Shown: piece after piece, positions 35,778 to 44,636 of the stretch | Layout of the letters: each line of letters opens with the position of its first letter | How positions within the stretch are numbered: the first letter of the stretch is position 1 | Assembly (NCBI GenBank): GCA_020636545.1 | Contig: JACJXS010000012.1 | Location: 62,001-126,000, forward strand | DNA length: 64,000 bases | Direction: 5' to 3' | Source of the DNA: Chitinophagales bacterium | Lineage (GTDB): Bacteria > Bacteroidota > Bacteroidia > Chitinophagales > JADIYW01 | Program-made: the position numbers and the translations under genes | The notes under the pieces: generated by a model | What the model was told of the DNA's origin: nothing | Database searches by the model: none | Seen by the model: the letters and a program-made list of their open reading frames with translations, nothing else

Positions 35778-36326
35778 TTATTTGTTAGAAGAAATTCTTC
35801 CTGCTCTGCAAAACCTTTTAGACCAATAAGGTTCATCCATACTGCTGATGATAACACCGTTGGACGAAGAAGAGTGTGTAAATTTTCCATCTTGTAAATA
35901 GATACCTACGTGTGAAATTCCACCACCATTTACATTAAAAAAAACTAAGTCACCTTCTTGTAAATCGGAAGGGTCAATATAGTTAGTAATCTTTGCTAAT
36001 TGATAAGAAGTAGCATAATCGCTTTGACATTCTGAATTTAGTTGGAAAACATAATTAGAACAATCAATGCCTTTTTGGGTTTTGCCACCTAAACGGTATG
36101 GTGCATTTCTCCAATTAAAGATATTGATATATAATTGAGGGTCAAATGCTTCGTTTAAATTGATGTTTTTATCTGAGAAGAAGGTTTTTATTTTTTCAAG
36201 GTCGATTTTATTTTCTAAACACAACTTTCCGAGAGCGTCAAAAAATGGGTTGCTTGCTTTTATATTTTGTGCTGAAAATAAGGTAAATGCTATGATTAAT
36301 AATAACTTACTTGCTTTTAATTTCAT
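35778..36326 (-). CDS. secreted NlpC/P60 family peptidase (C40)
   Basis: A 182-residue cell-wall hydrolase-like protein. The signal peptide is about residues 1-25 (ending NIKAS). The catalytic cysteine is in KTQKGIDCSNYVFQL, the catalytic histidine in GGGISHVGIYLQDG, and a third polar residue in FTHSSSSNGV. The family cleaves D-glutamyl-meso-DAP bonds in peptidoglycan. No SH3 or LysM binding domain is present. A consensus promoter (36391-36422) precedes it, and the arsC-like gene follows closely. Confidence 0.88.
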   Translation of the reverse strand: MKLKASKLLLIIAFTLFSAQNIKASNPFFDALGKLCLENKIDLEKIKTFFSDKNINLNEAFDPQLYINIFNWRNAPYRLGGKTQKGIDCSNYVFQLNSECQSDYATSYQLAKITNYIDPSDLQEGDLVFFNVNGGGISHVGIYLQDGKFTHSSSSNGVIISSMDEPYWSKRFCRAGRISSNK

Positions 36327-36390
36327 TTTATAATTAGTTTTTTTAGTTATAAAAATGATTTATGGTTTGTGGTTAATATTCGTTAGTTTT

Positions 36391-36422
36391 CAAATATAAA
36401 AAAAAAAGACTAAATAACCAAA
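36391..36422 (-). promoter_or_regulatory. promoter of the NlpC/P60 gene, full consensus
   Basis: On the minus strand TTTGG (36422-36418) and TATATTTG (36398-36391) are 19 bases apart, a complete match to the Bacteroidota consensus. The leader is about 60 bases. The -33 lies in the loop of the terminator of the upstream gene. Confidence 0.7.
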
Positions 36423-36428
36423 TTTAGT
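36399..36428 (-). terminator. intrinsic terminator of the large outer-membrane protein gene
   Basis: On the minus strand ACTAAAT-TTGGTT-ATTTAGT (36428-36409) forms a 7-bp stem and 6-nt loop, followed by C and a run of nine T. It ends the transcript of the 1168-residue protein 122 bases after its stop and overlaps the next promoter. Confidence 0.6.
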
Positions 36429-36549
36429 TAGCTATAATTTAAAGTTTTGTTGGTTTTAACTGTATTTTAAGAAATATAAATGATTTTTTAGATTTTATAA
36501 GCTAAACAGTTTTTAAAATAATATCTCACTATTATTGAGTTGTTTTCAA

Positions 36550-39500
36550 TTAAAATATTGCTCTCAATTGTGCTCTGCCTGTATTTACAACTTTTGCAGT
36601 GCCAGTTTTTCGACCTTCATAAACTAAGAGTAATTCTAAATTTGAGCCTATAAATCTAGAATATTCCATGTTCCAAATATAGTTTTTGCCTTTTTGTAAA
36701 CCTTCTAAAATGGTATAGCTTTTAGTAGATGCTGTTTCAGAATTGTAATTCACTAATATTAAAGAAAATTTTGTGGTAAGTGTATTTTTTCCTGCTTTGC
36801 TATATCTAAATTCGGTTTCTAATTTATTGGATATCATTTTTTCGTTTCCAAATTGTGGGCTGTTTTGTTTATATAAAAAACCATACGATAGGGAAGTTCT
36901 TATCATAGTTTTAAAATTATAAGAGAATTTTGGTTCTACAACATAAATATTCAAATGCAAGTTGTTATTGCTAAAGAAATCTGAAATATAAGATTGTTTA
37001 CTAAAAAGGAGTTTATAATTTAAAGTATAAGCCGTTTTTATATTGTAATATCCATCAATTAGGTGTTCCACTTTTTTTCTTGTATCATATCCGTTTACTA
37101 AAAGTAATTTTTCATTGAGTATTTGATTACTATAAGCTACGTAATAGGTTGGGTCGCCGGTATTGAACGCAATCGTATTTCTAATGTTTGAATTTAGGTT
37201 TACAATATTACTATCCTTACTATTCATTATAAATGGATTAAAAGGCTTAACATGTTTGTCTTTTAATGTTTTTCTGCTGATATTTAGGAAGGATACTATT
37301 TGAAATTTACTGATAAATTTTTTAATTCCACTTTCATTAAACCAAACAGCTTTGGGTGTTAAATTAATTGTCTGAGTATATGAAGTGGTGTACGCTCTGA
37401 TGTATTCATTTAAGTCAGTATATACTTTGATGTATTGTGCACTATCGCTAAACTGTGATTGCACAAATTCATTCAATTCCTTGATGCCGTTTTGATTTTC
37501 ATCTATCCATTTGTAATAACCTTGTCCTGATTGAACTTGTAAATAAGTAAATTGCCGAATACGTTCTTGTCCGCCACCCAATTCATAAATAAAATTACTA
37601 CGTAATGCAGTTTTGAAAAAGCGATTACCATATTCAATTCTTCCTAAGTAGGTTCTTTCAGATGGTGTTTTCGCTAATACGGAATCTAGTACTTTTAAAT
37701 CACGATAAGTAAAACTCCAATTGAGGTGTTGATTTTTAATAGCGTTGGCACTCCCTTTAAAATCAATCAAATTTGCAAAGGATTGTATATGCATTTGATT
37801 ATTTAAACCATTAAAATCATTTCTAAATTTATAATCTAAATTAAAACTCCATTTGTTTGAATCTGGTAGTGAAATATTTAATCCAGCTATATTAAATTTA
37901 AAACTATTGTTGCTTAATGTATCCGCTATTATATTTTGAATACGGTTATTTTCTTGTAAATAATTAATGCCAAATTTTAAACCTTTTGCTTTCTGAATCG
38001 CATAAGCCATTTGAATGTTTGGTCTAAAAAATGAAGTAGATAGAGTTGTATCTTTTGTACTTAAATGCTTGAAATCTGCATTTAATTCAATGTTTTTATA
38101 ATTCCAAGTAATTGGAATTTGACTTTCAAAACCTTGATAATTTTTCTGTCTGATGAGCGAGGTAAAACGATAACTAGCTTTCAAGTTTATTTTTGAATTA
38201 TTATAAGTTTCTTGAAAGCCAATAAGGTGTTCATTGAAATTAGAATTAATATCGTTTAAATTCCAATCTCTTGTAAATTCAGTGTTTCTATAAGGCTCTA
38301 TCTGTCTAAAGTTGGCTTGCTTAAATTCATATTTTATAGTCGTTTTAAGTTGGTTATTGTTGTTTTTTATAGTATCATTTCTACCTAATTCTAAATTGGT
38401 TGCATAACCTTTACTTGCTTTGTTGTCTATATCAGAAAAGGTATTCATATCTTTTTGAGAAAAAGCAAATTCAGATTTGATATTCATATTTTTATAATCA
38501 TATTGCATACCCGAAACTGTCATTAATTGTGTTTTAGGCGTAACTAATAAAATAACAGGTTCATAGGAACCTTGAGGCATACCATCAATTGGTGGTACCC
38601 ATTCATACACACGCAAGTTATTGGAGTTTTTTGATGTTTTGTAATTACCCTTATTTGTGCCTACAAACGAAAAATTGACTTTATATAAATTGCCATTATT
38701 AGTTGGTGCATAAATAAAAACAGTATCATAATGATTTAATCCAATAGTTGTATCTATTAGTCGATATTGAATCGTAGTTTCGTCATAGTTAGTTGGCTTA
38801 AAGCCATCAAAAAATGCATTACTGATATTATTTCCGATACTTGCCAAAAATGTTTTGGCACTATCGTTTAAGTCATTTAAAATAGGTTTGTTTTTAGCAT
38901 CTTGCTCACTATAAACTTCGGTGTATATTTTAAAATTTTTATATTTAAAATCAATAGCATTGTGAATGGTTGTTCTGAAATAATTTTTATCAGAGTACTC
39001 AAATTCTACTACAATTCTTGAGTCTTTTGTAATTAAAAATCTAGGCATAAAAATTATCTCGCCTGAATTATAATCAATGATATAATCATTGGTTTCGCCT
39101 CTGGTTAGTAAGTTTCCATTGATATATACTTTTTCACTTCCTGCTAAAATAATAATATAACTTTCGTTGTTATTGCCCAACAAGCGATATGGTCCTTGAT
39201 TGCCTTCTTGGCCATAAAATGTATTTCTGGCAAATTTTCCTCTGGCAACTGCAAAAGCTGTATTGGTATTGAGTTGCATATTTTTCTTAAATTTGAAAGA
39301 ATTGGCATAGCTAATACCTTGTAGTTGTTTGGAGAAACGTAAAAAATAGGAATTATTACTTGATTTTTGATTAAAATCACCAGCGATTATACGGTGTGGC
39401 TCTTTGTTGATTTGTATATAAATTTTGTCAAAATCTTGTAATTGTTGTGTGGTGCCATCTGGTTGTAAAGGTATATTTTGATCGGAAAGAGCAGCAATTA

Positions 39501-40056
39501 TTTCTATATCATTGCCAATTTTTCCAGATAATCTTAGGTCTAGATTAGAATTTAAACTTAAATCTTGATTAGAACCAAATTGAACGCCACGAGAAAAGTT
39601 TCCACTATATTGCAAACCTCCAAAATCTAAAAAATCAATTTGATTTATTTGTTTTGGTTGATATTTTTGGTATTGTTTAAAAAACACGTCTAAAGAATCA
39701 ATATAATAAGATGATTGGAATTTCTTATGTGTAAAATTTGTTGGTAAATTGGTATTAAATATTCTATAAGTAACATAAAATGAATCGGTAACACTCGAAT
39801 TGATAAGTATATTTCCGGTATTCATATCATATTGATAGTCTGTTTCTGGAGAAAGTAAGATGCCATTTATATTTCTAATAACGATACTATTCGGAAATAC
39901 AAAATTGGTATCCAAACTAAAATTATTATCAGTTGCGGCAAAGTATTTAATTCTTAGATTAGATAATTGAGATACATCTTTAATTGCTTGACTATATGTG
40001 TAGCCACTTATAATTACAGCTAGAATAAATAATATATTTCTAATCAAAGGCATCAA
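36550..40056 (-). CDS. large outer-membrane beta-barrel-like protein of unknown function
   Basis: A 1168-residue secreted protein with a signal peptide (about 1-23, ending TYSQ), an N-terminal beta-sandwich (20-130), and a long series of amphipathic strands with alternate aromatic residues up to the terminal RAQLRAIF. A conserved-looking region near 165-230 (LSGKIGNDIEIIAALSDQN, then GTTQQLQDFDKIYIQI) resembles other Bacteroidota hypotheticals and is faintly reminiscent of SprA-type barrels. A TonB box or plug is not evident. It has no close relative with known function that I can name. It is divergent from the racemase-fold gene at 40149. Confidence 0.75.
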   Translation of the reverse strand: MMPLIRNILFILAVIISGYTYSQAIKDVSQLSNLRIKYFAATDNNFSLDTNFVFPNSIVIRNINGILLSPETDYQYDMNTGNILINSSVTDSFYVTYRIFNTNLPTNFTHKKFQSSYYIDSLDVFFKQYQKYQPKQINQIDFLDFGGLQYSGNFSRGVQFGSNQDLSLNSNLDLRLSGKIGNDIEIIAALSDQNIPLQPDGTTQQLQDFDKIYIQINKEPHRIIAGDFNQKSSNNSYFLRFSKQLQGISYANSFKFKKNMQLNTNTAFAVARGKFARNTFYGQEGNQGPYRLLGNNNESYIIILAGSEKVYINGNLLTRGETNDYIIDYNSGEIIFMPRFLITKDSRIVVEFEYSDKNYFRTTIHNAIDFKYKNFKIYTEVYSEQDAKNKPILNDLNDSAKTFLASIGNNISNAFFDGFKPTNYDETTIQYRLIDTTIGLNHYDTVFIYAPTNNGNLYKVNFSFVGTNKGNYKTSKNSNNLRVYEWVPPIDGMPQGSYEPVILLVTPKTQLMTVSGMQYDYKNMNIKSEFAFSQKDMNTFSDIDNKASKGYATNLELGRNDTIKNNNNQLKTTIKYEFKQANFRQIEPYRNTEFTRDWNLNDINSNFNEHLIGFQETYNNSKINLKASYRFTSLIRQKNYQGFESQIPITWNYKNIELNADFKHLSTKDTTLSTSFFRPNIQMAYAIQKAKGLKFGINYLQENNRIQNIIADTLSNNSFKFNIAGLNISLPDSNKWSFNLDYKFRNDFNGLNNQMHIQSFANLIDFKGSANAIKNQHLNWSFTYRDLKVLDSVLAKTPSERTYLGRIEYGNRFFKTALRSNFIYELGGGQERIRQFTYLQVQSGQGYYKWIDENQNGIKELNEFVQSQFSDSAQYIKVYTDLNEYIRAYTTSYTQTINLTPKAVWFNESGIKKFISKFQIVSFLNISRKTLKDKHVKPFNPFIMNSKDSNIVNLNSNIRNTIAFNTGDPTYYVAYSNQILNEKLLLVNGYDTRKKVEHLIDGYYNIKTAYTLNYKLLFSKQSYISDFFSNNNLHLNIYVVEPKFSYNFKTMIRTSLSYGFLYKQNSPQFGNEKMISNKLETEFRYSKAGKNTLTTKFSLILVNYNSETASTKSYTILEGLQKGKNYIWNMEYSRFIGSNLELLLVYEGRKTGTAKVVNTGRAQLRAIF

Positions 40057-40117
40057 GGATAAAGATAAAAGTTTTCTATTGTTTCTTGCTATTTATAGAA
40101 TATTAGATGAAGCTTAT

Positions 40118-40125
40118 TATCTTTG
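40118..40125 (+). promoter_or_regulatory. candidate -7 box for the racemase-fold enzyme
   Basis: TATCTTTG matches TAnnTTTG and ends 23 bases before the ATG at 40149. No -33 TTTG stands at the usual distance. Confidence 0.4.
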
Positions 40126-40148
40126 TGTATCTTAAAAATAAATACTAA

Positions 40149-41339
40149 ATGAATCACGATTATAACTATTACAATACGGCAATTAAAAATGAAACTTTAC
40201 CATTAGCTTTTGTAGATGTCGATTTCTTAGATAAAAATATTAAAGCAATAGCTGAACGTGCTGGTAATAAAAACATTCGCGTAGCATCAAAATCTATTCG
40301 TAATATATGGACATTAAAACGCATTTTTGAAACAGATAAAAAATATCAAGGTATTATGTCATTTACTGGTGCTGAAGCTTTGTTTTTAATAGAGCAAGGA
40401 TTTGATGATATTTTGTTAGGCTATCCAATTATAGATAATAATCAAATTAGAAATATTTGTAAACTTACAAAAACTGGAAAGAAAATTATCATAATGACAG
40501 ATTGTATAAGTCATGCAAGTTTGATAAATTCTATTGCCGAAGAAGAACAAGTTATTCAACCAATTTGTATTGATATTGATATGTCTTCAAATTTTTTAGG
40601 CTTGCATTTTGGTGTTTTTCGTTCTTCTTTGGCTAATGTTCGTGATGCTAAAATTTATATAACACAGTTGTTGAATTTTAAAAATATAAAATTAACTGCA
40701 TTAATGGGTTATGAGGCACAGATTGCAGGAGTTGGAGATACGAATCCAGCAAACGGAATTAAGAATTTTGCCATAAAATTTTTGAAGAAAAAATCCATAC
40801 CTGAATATACACAAAGAAGAAAAGAAGTCATTGAATACATTAAACAAAAATGTACTACTTTAGAAATTGTAAATGCTGGAGGAACAGGAAGTATGGAATG
40901 GAATAAGGTTGAAGATGGCGTAACTGAAATTACAGTTGGTTCAGGTTTTTTCTCGCCTGTATTATTTGATTACTATGATAATTTTAAGCATTTACCAGCT
41001 GCTGGATTTGCACTGCCAATTGTCAGACAGCCAAAAGATAGAATGTTTACTTGCTTGGGTGGTGGTTATATAGCCAGCGGAAGTGTGGGTATTGATAAAC
41101 AACCTAAACCATATTTACCAGAAGGTGTACAAATTACAGAAAATGAAGGTTGCGGTGAAGTCCAAACGCCATTTGTATATAACGGGAAGCAATCGTTAAA
41201 AATTGGAGATGCTATATTTTTTAGACACAGTAAAGCTGGAGAGTTGTGTGAGCGATTTAATGAATTATATTTAATTAAAGATGGTTCAGTTGTTGAAAAA
41301 ATACCAACTTATCGAGGAATGGGTAAATGCTTTTTGTAA
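40149..41339 (+). CDS. alanine-racemase-fold amino acid aldolase/deaminase (D-serine dehydratase-like)
   Basis: A 396-residue fold-type III PLP enzyme. The N-terminal TIM barrel has the PLP lysine in IRVASKSIRN, and the C-terminal domain resembles the D-serine dehydratase-like (DSD1) domain, with HSKAGELCERFNE supplying the His and Cys expected to bind zinc. The family includes D-threonine aldolase and metal-activated D-serine dehydratase; the substrate is not predictable. Length is typical. It is followed 51 bases later by a TMTC-like gene on the same strand. Confidence 0.82.
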   Translation: MNHDYNYYNTAIKNETLPLAFVDVDFLDKNIKAIAERAGNKNIRVASKSIRNIWTLKRIFETDKKYQGIMSFTGAEALFLIEQGFDDILLGYPIIDNNQIRNICKLTKTGKKIIIMTDCISHASLINSIAEEEQVIQPICIDIDMSSNFLGLHFGVFRSSLANVRDAKIYITQLLNFKNIKLTALMGYEAQIAGVGDTNPANGIKNFAIKFLKKKSIPEYTQRRKEVIEYIKQKCTTLEIVNAGGTGSMEWNKVEDGVTEITVGSGFFSPVLFDYYDNFKHLPAAGFALPIVRQPKDRMFTCLGGGYIASGSVGIDKQPKPYLPEGVQITENEGCGEVQTPFVYNGKQSLKIGDAIFFRHSKAGELCERFNELYLIKDGSVVEKIPTYRGMGKCFL

Positions 41340-41390
41340 AGGTTTAAAATAATATTTATTTTTAATTAGTTATTTTGTATTTTATATTCT

Positions 41391-43226
41391 ATGCAACAAT
41401 CATTCTATACAAATAAATATATTATTTTATTCATTTATATAGTATTGGTAATGTTGATTTATACCCAAACTTTTCATTTTGATTTTGCATTAGATGATGA
41501 TTTAATTAAAGAAGGAATTGAAGGGAAAATTTTTCAGTTTACAGATATATTTAATGTTTTTACACAGCGATACAATAGGGTAGATTATCGACCAATTAGT
41601 ATGCTTACATTTGCATTGGAATATTTTATTGTAGGTACAATTAATCCTCAAATAGCACACATCATTAATGTTGTAATTTTTGTTTTAATTCTTTTTTCAA
41701 CACATTATCTTTTTCAATTACTATTTAATGGAAAATATAAATTAGAAACCTTTTTTATTGTTTGTATTTTTGCGGTACACCCTTTAGTTGTTGAAGTTGT
41801 TGCCAATATTAAATCTAGAGATGGTTTGTTGAGTATGTTATTGGGCATTTGGAGTTTATATTTTTTTTTAAAAGCAAGTTATAATAATTACAAGTTTAAA
41901 TATCTAGTTTACAGTTGGTTGTTTTTTATACTTGGAACCTTTGCCAAAATTGATATCTTAGGAATTATATTATTCATAGTTGGTTTTAATTTTATTAAAT
42001 TCAATAAGCGAGATTGGGTTTGGGGAATAGGAATTTTTGCTTTTTATGTTATTACTTATTCTGTTTTAAGAGTAAGCCTCGTTGATTATTTCTTACCTAT
42101 AGATATTTTAGATGATAGTAAATTGGCAATTACTACATTTACTGAAAATCCTGTAGCTGATTTAACAGGATTTTTAATTAGCATTTATACATATTTACAA
42201 GTAATATTCATTTATATTGGAAAGATTTTAATGCCAATAAAGTTGTGTTATTATTATGGTTACAACTATTATCAATTAGATACTGCATTTTCTTTGAAAC
42301 TTTTTTTTCTATTTTTAATATTTGTGTCTATTATAATCGGTGTGCTATTTTTAGCTAAAAAAAATCGTTTTATCTTAATTTCAGGTATAGGTTTTTTATC
42401 CTTTATTTTCTTTGCTACAGGTTTTATAACAGCAGTTGCTGGAATTGTTGCAGATAGATATGTATTTATGGCATTGCCTTGGTTTATTATGCTTTTTGTA
42501 TTTGTATTAACGCATTTTTTACCAATACAAAATATTTATACCAAAGGGATTTTTGTTTGTATAGTAGTCCTATTAACAACAGCTTCTTTCATTAGGGCGA
42601 AAGCTTGGGAAAATTTGTCAACTTTAATTGAAACAGATGTTCCTAAACTACATAATTCTTACGAAGGTATGCGAATTGCTACTAATATTTATATTGATAA
42701 TTTTAAAGCAACTAATGATACTAGTTATTTGAATAAAGGGATACAATGTGCATTAAATGCTAATCATGTGTATGAAGAGAATGTGCTTATTAATACACAG
42801 TTAGGACAATTATTATTCTTGAAAAATGATTTTACCAATGCTGAAAAATATTTTAAGAAAGCTTATTCTGTTGATTCTACGAATGTAAGCTTGTTAGAAT
42901 TTTTAGGAGATCTTTATTATTCTAAAAAAGATTATATAAATTCAGAAAATTATTATTATAGAGCTTATCAATTTGCAACGGATAGGCACAAACAAGCATT
43001 GATAAATAATATTTCGACTATATATTATGAACAGGGTCTAAAAGAAAAATCACTAAATTATAATTTTGATTTAATTAGGAAAGATAGCTTGAATTTTGCA
43101 GCTTATGAAAATCTAGGTTATTATTATTTAATGGAAAGTGATACCAATAAAGCAAAAGTGTATTTCAATTTGGCTGTAAAATTTGGAATGCCTACCGAAG
43201 GAATTCCAAGTATAGTGAGTCAGTAG
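41391..43226 (+). CDS. polytopic membrane protein with C-terminal TPRs, TMTC/O-mannosyltransferase-like
   Basis: A 611-residue membrane protein with about nine or ten predicted helices over residues 1-410, then about three TPR-type repeats to the end. The first loop has FDFALDDDLIKEG, an acidic loop like the Asp-Glu/Asp-Asp site of GT-C transferases, followed by DYRPISMLTFALEY, and later HPLVVEVVANIKSRDGLLSML, matching the TMTC pattern (HPxxxExVAxxxxRxxxL). In animals TMTC proteins O-mannosylate cadherins; bacterial counterparts are uncharacterised. Here it probably glycosylates secreted or lipid substrates. Confidence 0.72.
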   Translation: MQQSFYTNKYIILFIYIVLVMLIYTQTFHFDFALDDDLIKEGIEGKIFQFTDIFNVFTQRYNRVDYRPISMLTFALEYFIVGTINPQIAHIINVVIFVLILFSTHYLFQLLFNGKYKLETFFIVCIFAVHPLVVEVVANIKSRDGLLSMLLGIWSLYFFLKASYNNYKFKYLVYSWLFFILGTFAKIDILGIILFIVGFNFIKFNKRDWVWGIGIFAFYVITYSVLRVSLVDYFLPIDILDDSKLAITTFTENPVADLTGFLISIYTYLQVIFIYIGKILMPIKLCYYYGYNYYQLDTAFSLKLFFLFLIFVSIIIGVLFLAKKNRFILISGIGFLSFIFFATGFITAVAGIVADRYVFMALPWFIMLFVFVLTHFLPIQNIYTKGIFVCIVVLLTTASFIRAKAWENLSTLIETDVPKLHNSYEGMRIATNIYIDNFKATNDTSYLNKGIQCALNANHVYEENVLINTQLGQLLFLKNDFTNAEKYFKKAYSVDSTNVSLLEFLGDLYYSKKDYINSENYYYRAYQFATDRHKQALINNISTIYYEQGLKEKSLNYNFDLIRKDSLNFAAYENLGYYYLMESDTNKAKVYFNLAVKFGMPTEGIPSIVSQ

Positions 43227-43234
43227 GAGTAAAG

Positions 43235-43265
43235 AATAAAATAAAATAAAATAAAATAAAATAAA
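43235..43265. repeat. pentanucleotide microsatellite (ATAAA)n
   Basis: About six uninterrupted copies of a 5-base unit lie immediately after the TMTC-like gene, outside any coding sequence. A run of this kind is prone to slippage. It lies about 200 bases before the small ORF at 43460, which is too far for a spacer-type phase switch. Confidence 0.85.
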
Positions 43266-43267
43266 GG

Positions 43268-43290
43268 CTGTCTTAAATGGATAGTTTTTT
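43268..43290 (+). terminator. weak candidate terminator after the TMTC-like gene
   Basis: CTGTC-TTAAATG-GATAG (one G-U pair) is followed by a run of T. The stem is short, so support is low. Confidence 0.35.
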
Positions 43291-43459
43291 TAATTATTTT
43301 TTGTAAACCTATTTCAGAAAAAGACATAGTTATATGGTATATTGAGTTATCTAAGTCCAACGAATTGCTACCAATCATAACTTTTGTTGTGTTTATTTTG
43401 TATTAAAAGCATAAAAATATATATCTTCAACTTAAACAAAACAATTAATATAAATTATT

Positions 43460-43720
43460 ATGCCATTTAATATTTTTAGACTTTTTGATTTTATTTATAT
43501 AAAGGAGTTTGTTGTTATTCAAATGAAAATTGATGAAGATGCTTATATAGATAATGTTTTAGATATAAAAATGTCAAGTATTGTCTTGAAAATTGAAGCT
43601 AAAAATAAATATGCAGCCATTGAAAAATTTAAAATTGCAACTCGCAATGTAAATGCAATTAGGAAATTGGAAATTGAATGTTATGAATTAGATAAAATTC
43701 CAACAATTTCATTAATGTGA
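43460..43720 (+). CDS. small hypothetical protein upstream of xerD
   Basis: An 86-residue frame that I do not recognise. The N-terminal 20 residues are hydrophobic, and the rest (from MKIDEDAYIDNVL, ATG at 43523) is a mixed alpha/beta pattern with KMSSIVLKIEAKNKYAAIEKFKIATRNV, so the true start may be 43523. Its stop overlaps the xerD ATG by one base (TGATG), which supports it being a real, translationally coupled gene. The 230 bases upstream hold only the microsatellite, a weak hairpin and AT-rich sequence. Confidence 0.5.
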   Translation: MPFNIFRLFDFIYIKEFVVIQMKIDEDAYIDNVLDIKMSSIVLKIEAKNKYAAIEKFKIATRNVNAIRKLEIECYELDKIPTISLM

Positions 43721-44634
43721 TGGATAATAATGTACTTTGGTCATCTTATATTCGTAATTTTCAGGCTCATTTGAAAATCGAAAAGTCCTTATCGACCAAT
43801 TCTATCGAGGCTTATCTACATGATGTTCAATTGTTGAAACAATATATTGCAATTCATCATCTAGACTTAAAAATTGAAGCGATTGACTATAAGCTATTAG
43901 AAAATTTTGTTGCATTTTTATACGATTTAGGATTGAATGATAGAAGTCAAGCTCGTATTATTTCGGGTATAAAGTCTTTTTTTAAATATTTAGTTTTAGA
44001 TAATTATATAGATAAAAATCCAAGTGCTTTAATAGAAACGCCCAAACTGAGTAAAAAATTACCAGATACTTTGTCATTTAATGAAATAGAGCAATTAATT
44101 GGTGCTTTAGATTTATCTAAAGATGAAAATATAAGAAATAAAGCTATGCTTGAAACCTTATACAGTTGTGGTTTACGAGTAGCAGAGTTAATTAATCTTC
44201 GTGTTTCGCATATTTATTTTGATGTAGAATTTATTCGTGTAATTGGCAAAGGCAATAAAGAACGTTTGGTGCCAATTGGGCAAGAAGCGATAAAGCATAT
44301 TCAAATTTATATGGATTTTATCCGAAATAAATTGAATATTGAAGAACAGTATCAAGATTTTTTATTTTTAAATAGGAGAGGAAAACCACTGACAAGAGTG
44401 ATGGTATTTATTATTATTAAACAATTGGCAGAAAAGATAAATTTGCAAAAAAATATTAGTCCGCATACTTTTAGACATTCTTTTGCTACGCACCTGATTG
44501 AAGGTGGAGCAGACTTACGTGCGGTGCAACAAATGTTAGGACACGCTTCTATTACCACCACTGAAATTTATACGCATTTGGATCAAGAATATTTGCGTAC
44601 ATCACTCATCATGCATCACCCTAGATTTCAATAA
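43720..44634 (+). CDS. xerD: site-specific tyrosine recombinase XerD-type
   Basis: A 304-residue tyrosine recombinase with an N-terminal SAM-like core-binding domain (about 1-90) and a catalytic domain. Catalytic residues are visible as the Arg in SCGLRVAEL, the Lys in GKGNKERLVPIG, H-x-x-R in HTFRHSFATHL, the His in LGHASITTTEIYTH and the nucleophile Tyr of that motif. Length and full domain structure fit chromosome-dimer resolution XerC/D, not an integrase of a mobile element. I chose ATG 43720; a GTG three bases upstream is also possible. The stop is two bases from a convergent gene. Confidence 0.9.
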   Translation: MDNNVLWSSYIRNFQAHLKIEKSLSTNSIEAYLHDVQLLKQYIAIHHLDLKIEAIDYKLLENFVAFLYDLGLNDRSQARIISGIKSFFKYLVLDNYIDKNPSALIETPKLSKKLPDTLSFNEIEQLIGALDLSKDENIRNKAMLETLYSCGLRVAELINLRVSHIYFDVEFIRVIGKGNKERLVPIGQEAIKHIQIYMDFIRNKLNIEEQYQDFLFLNRRGKPLTRVMVFIIIKQLAEKINLQKNISPHTFRHSFATHLIEGGADLRAVQQMLGHASITTTEIYTHLDQEYLRTSLIMHHPRFQ

Positions 44635-44636
44635 TC

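Noticed and set aside
43235..43265. Short tandem units as part of a CRISPR or an origin iteron set
   Set aside because: The unit is only five bases and AT-only; it is a simple microsatellite.
43720..44634. Tyrosine recombinase as the integrase of a mobile island
   Set aside because: It has the size and motifs of housekeeping XerD, no adjacent att-like repeats, tRNA or phage genes.
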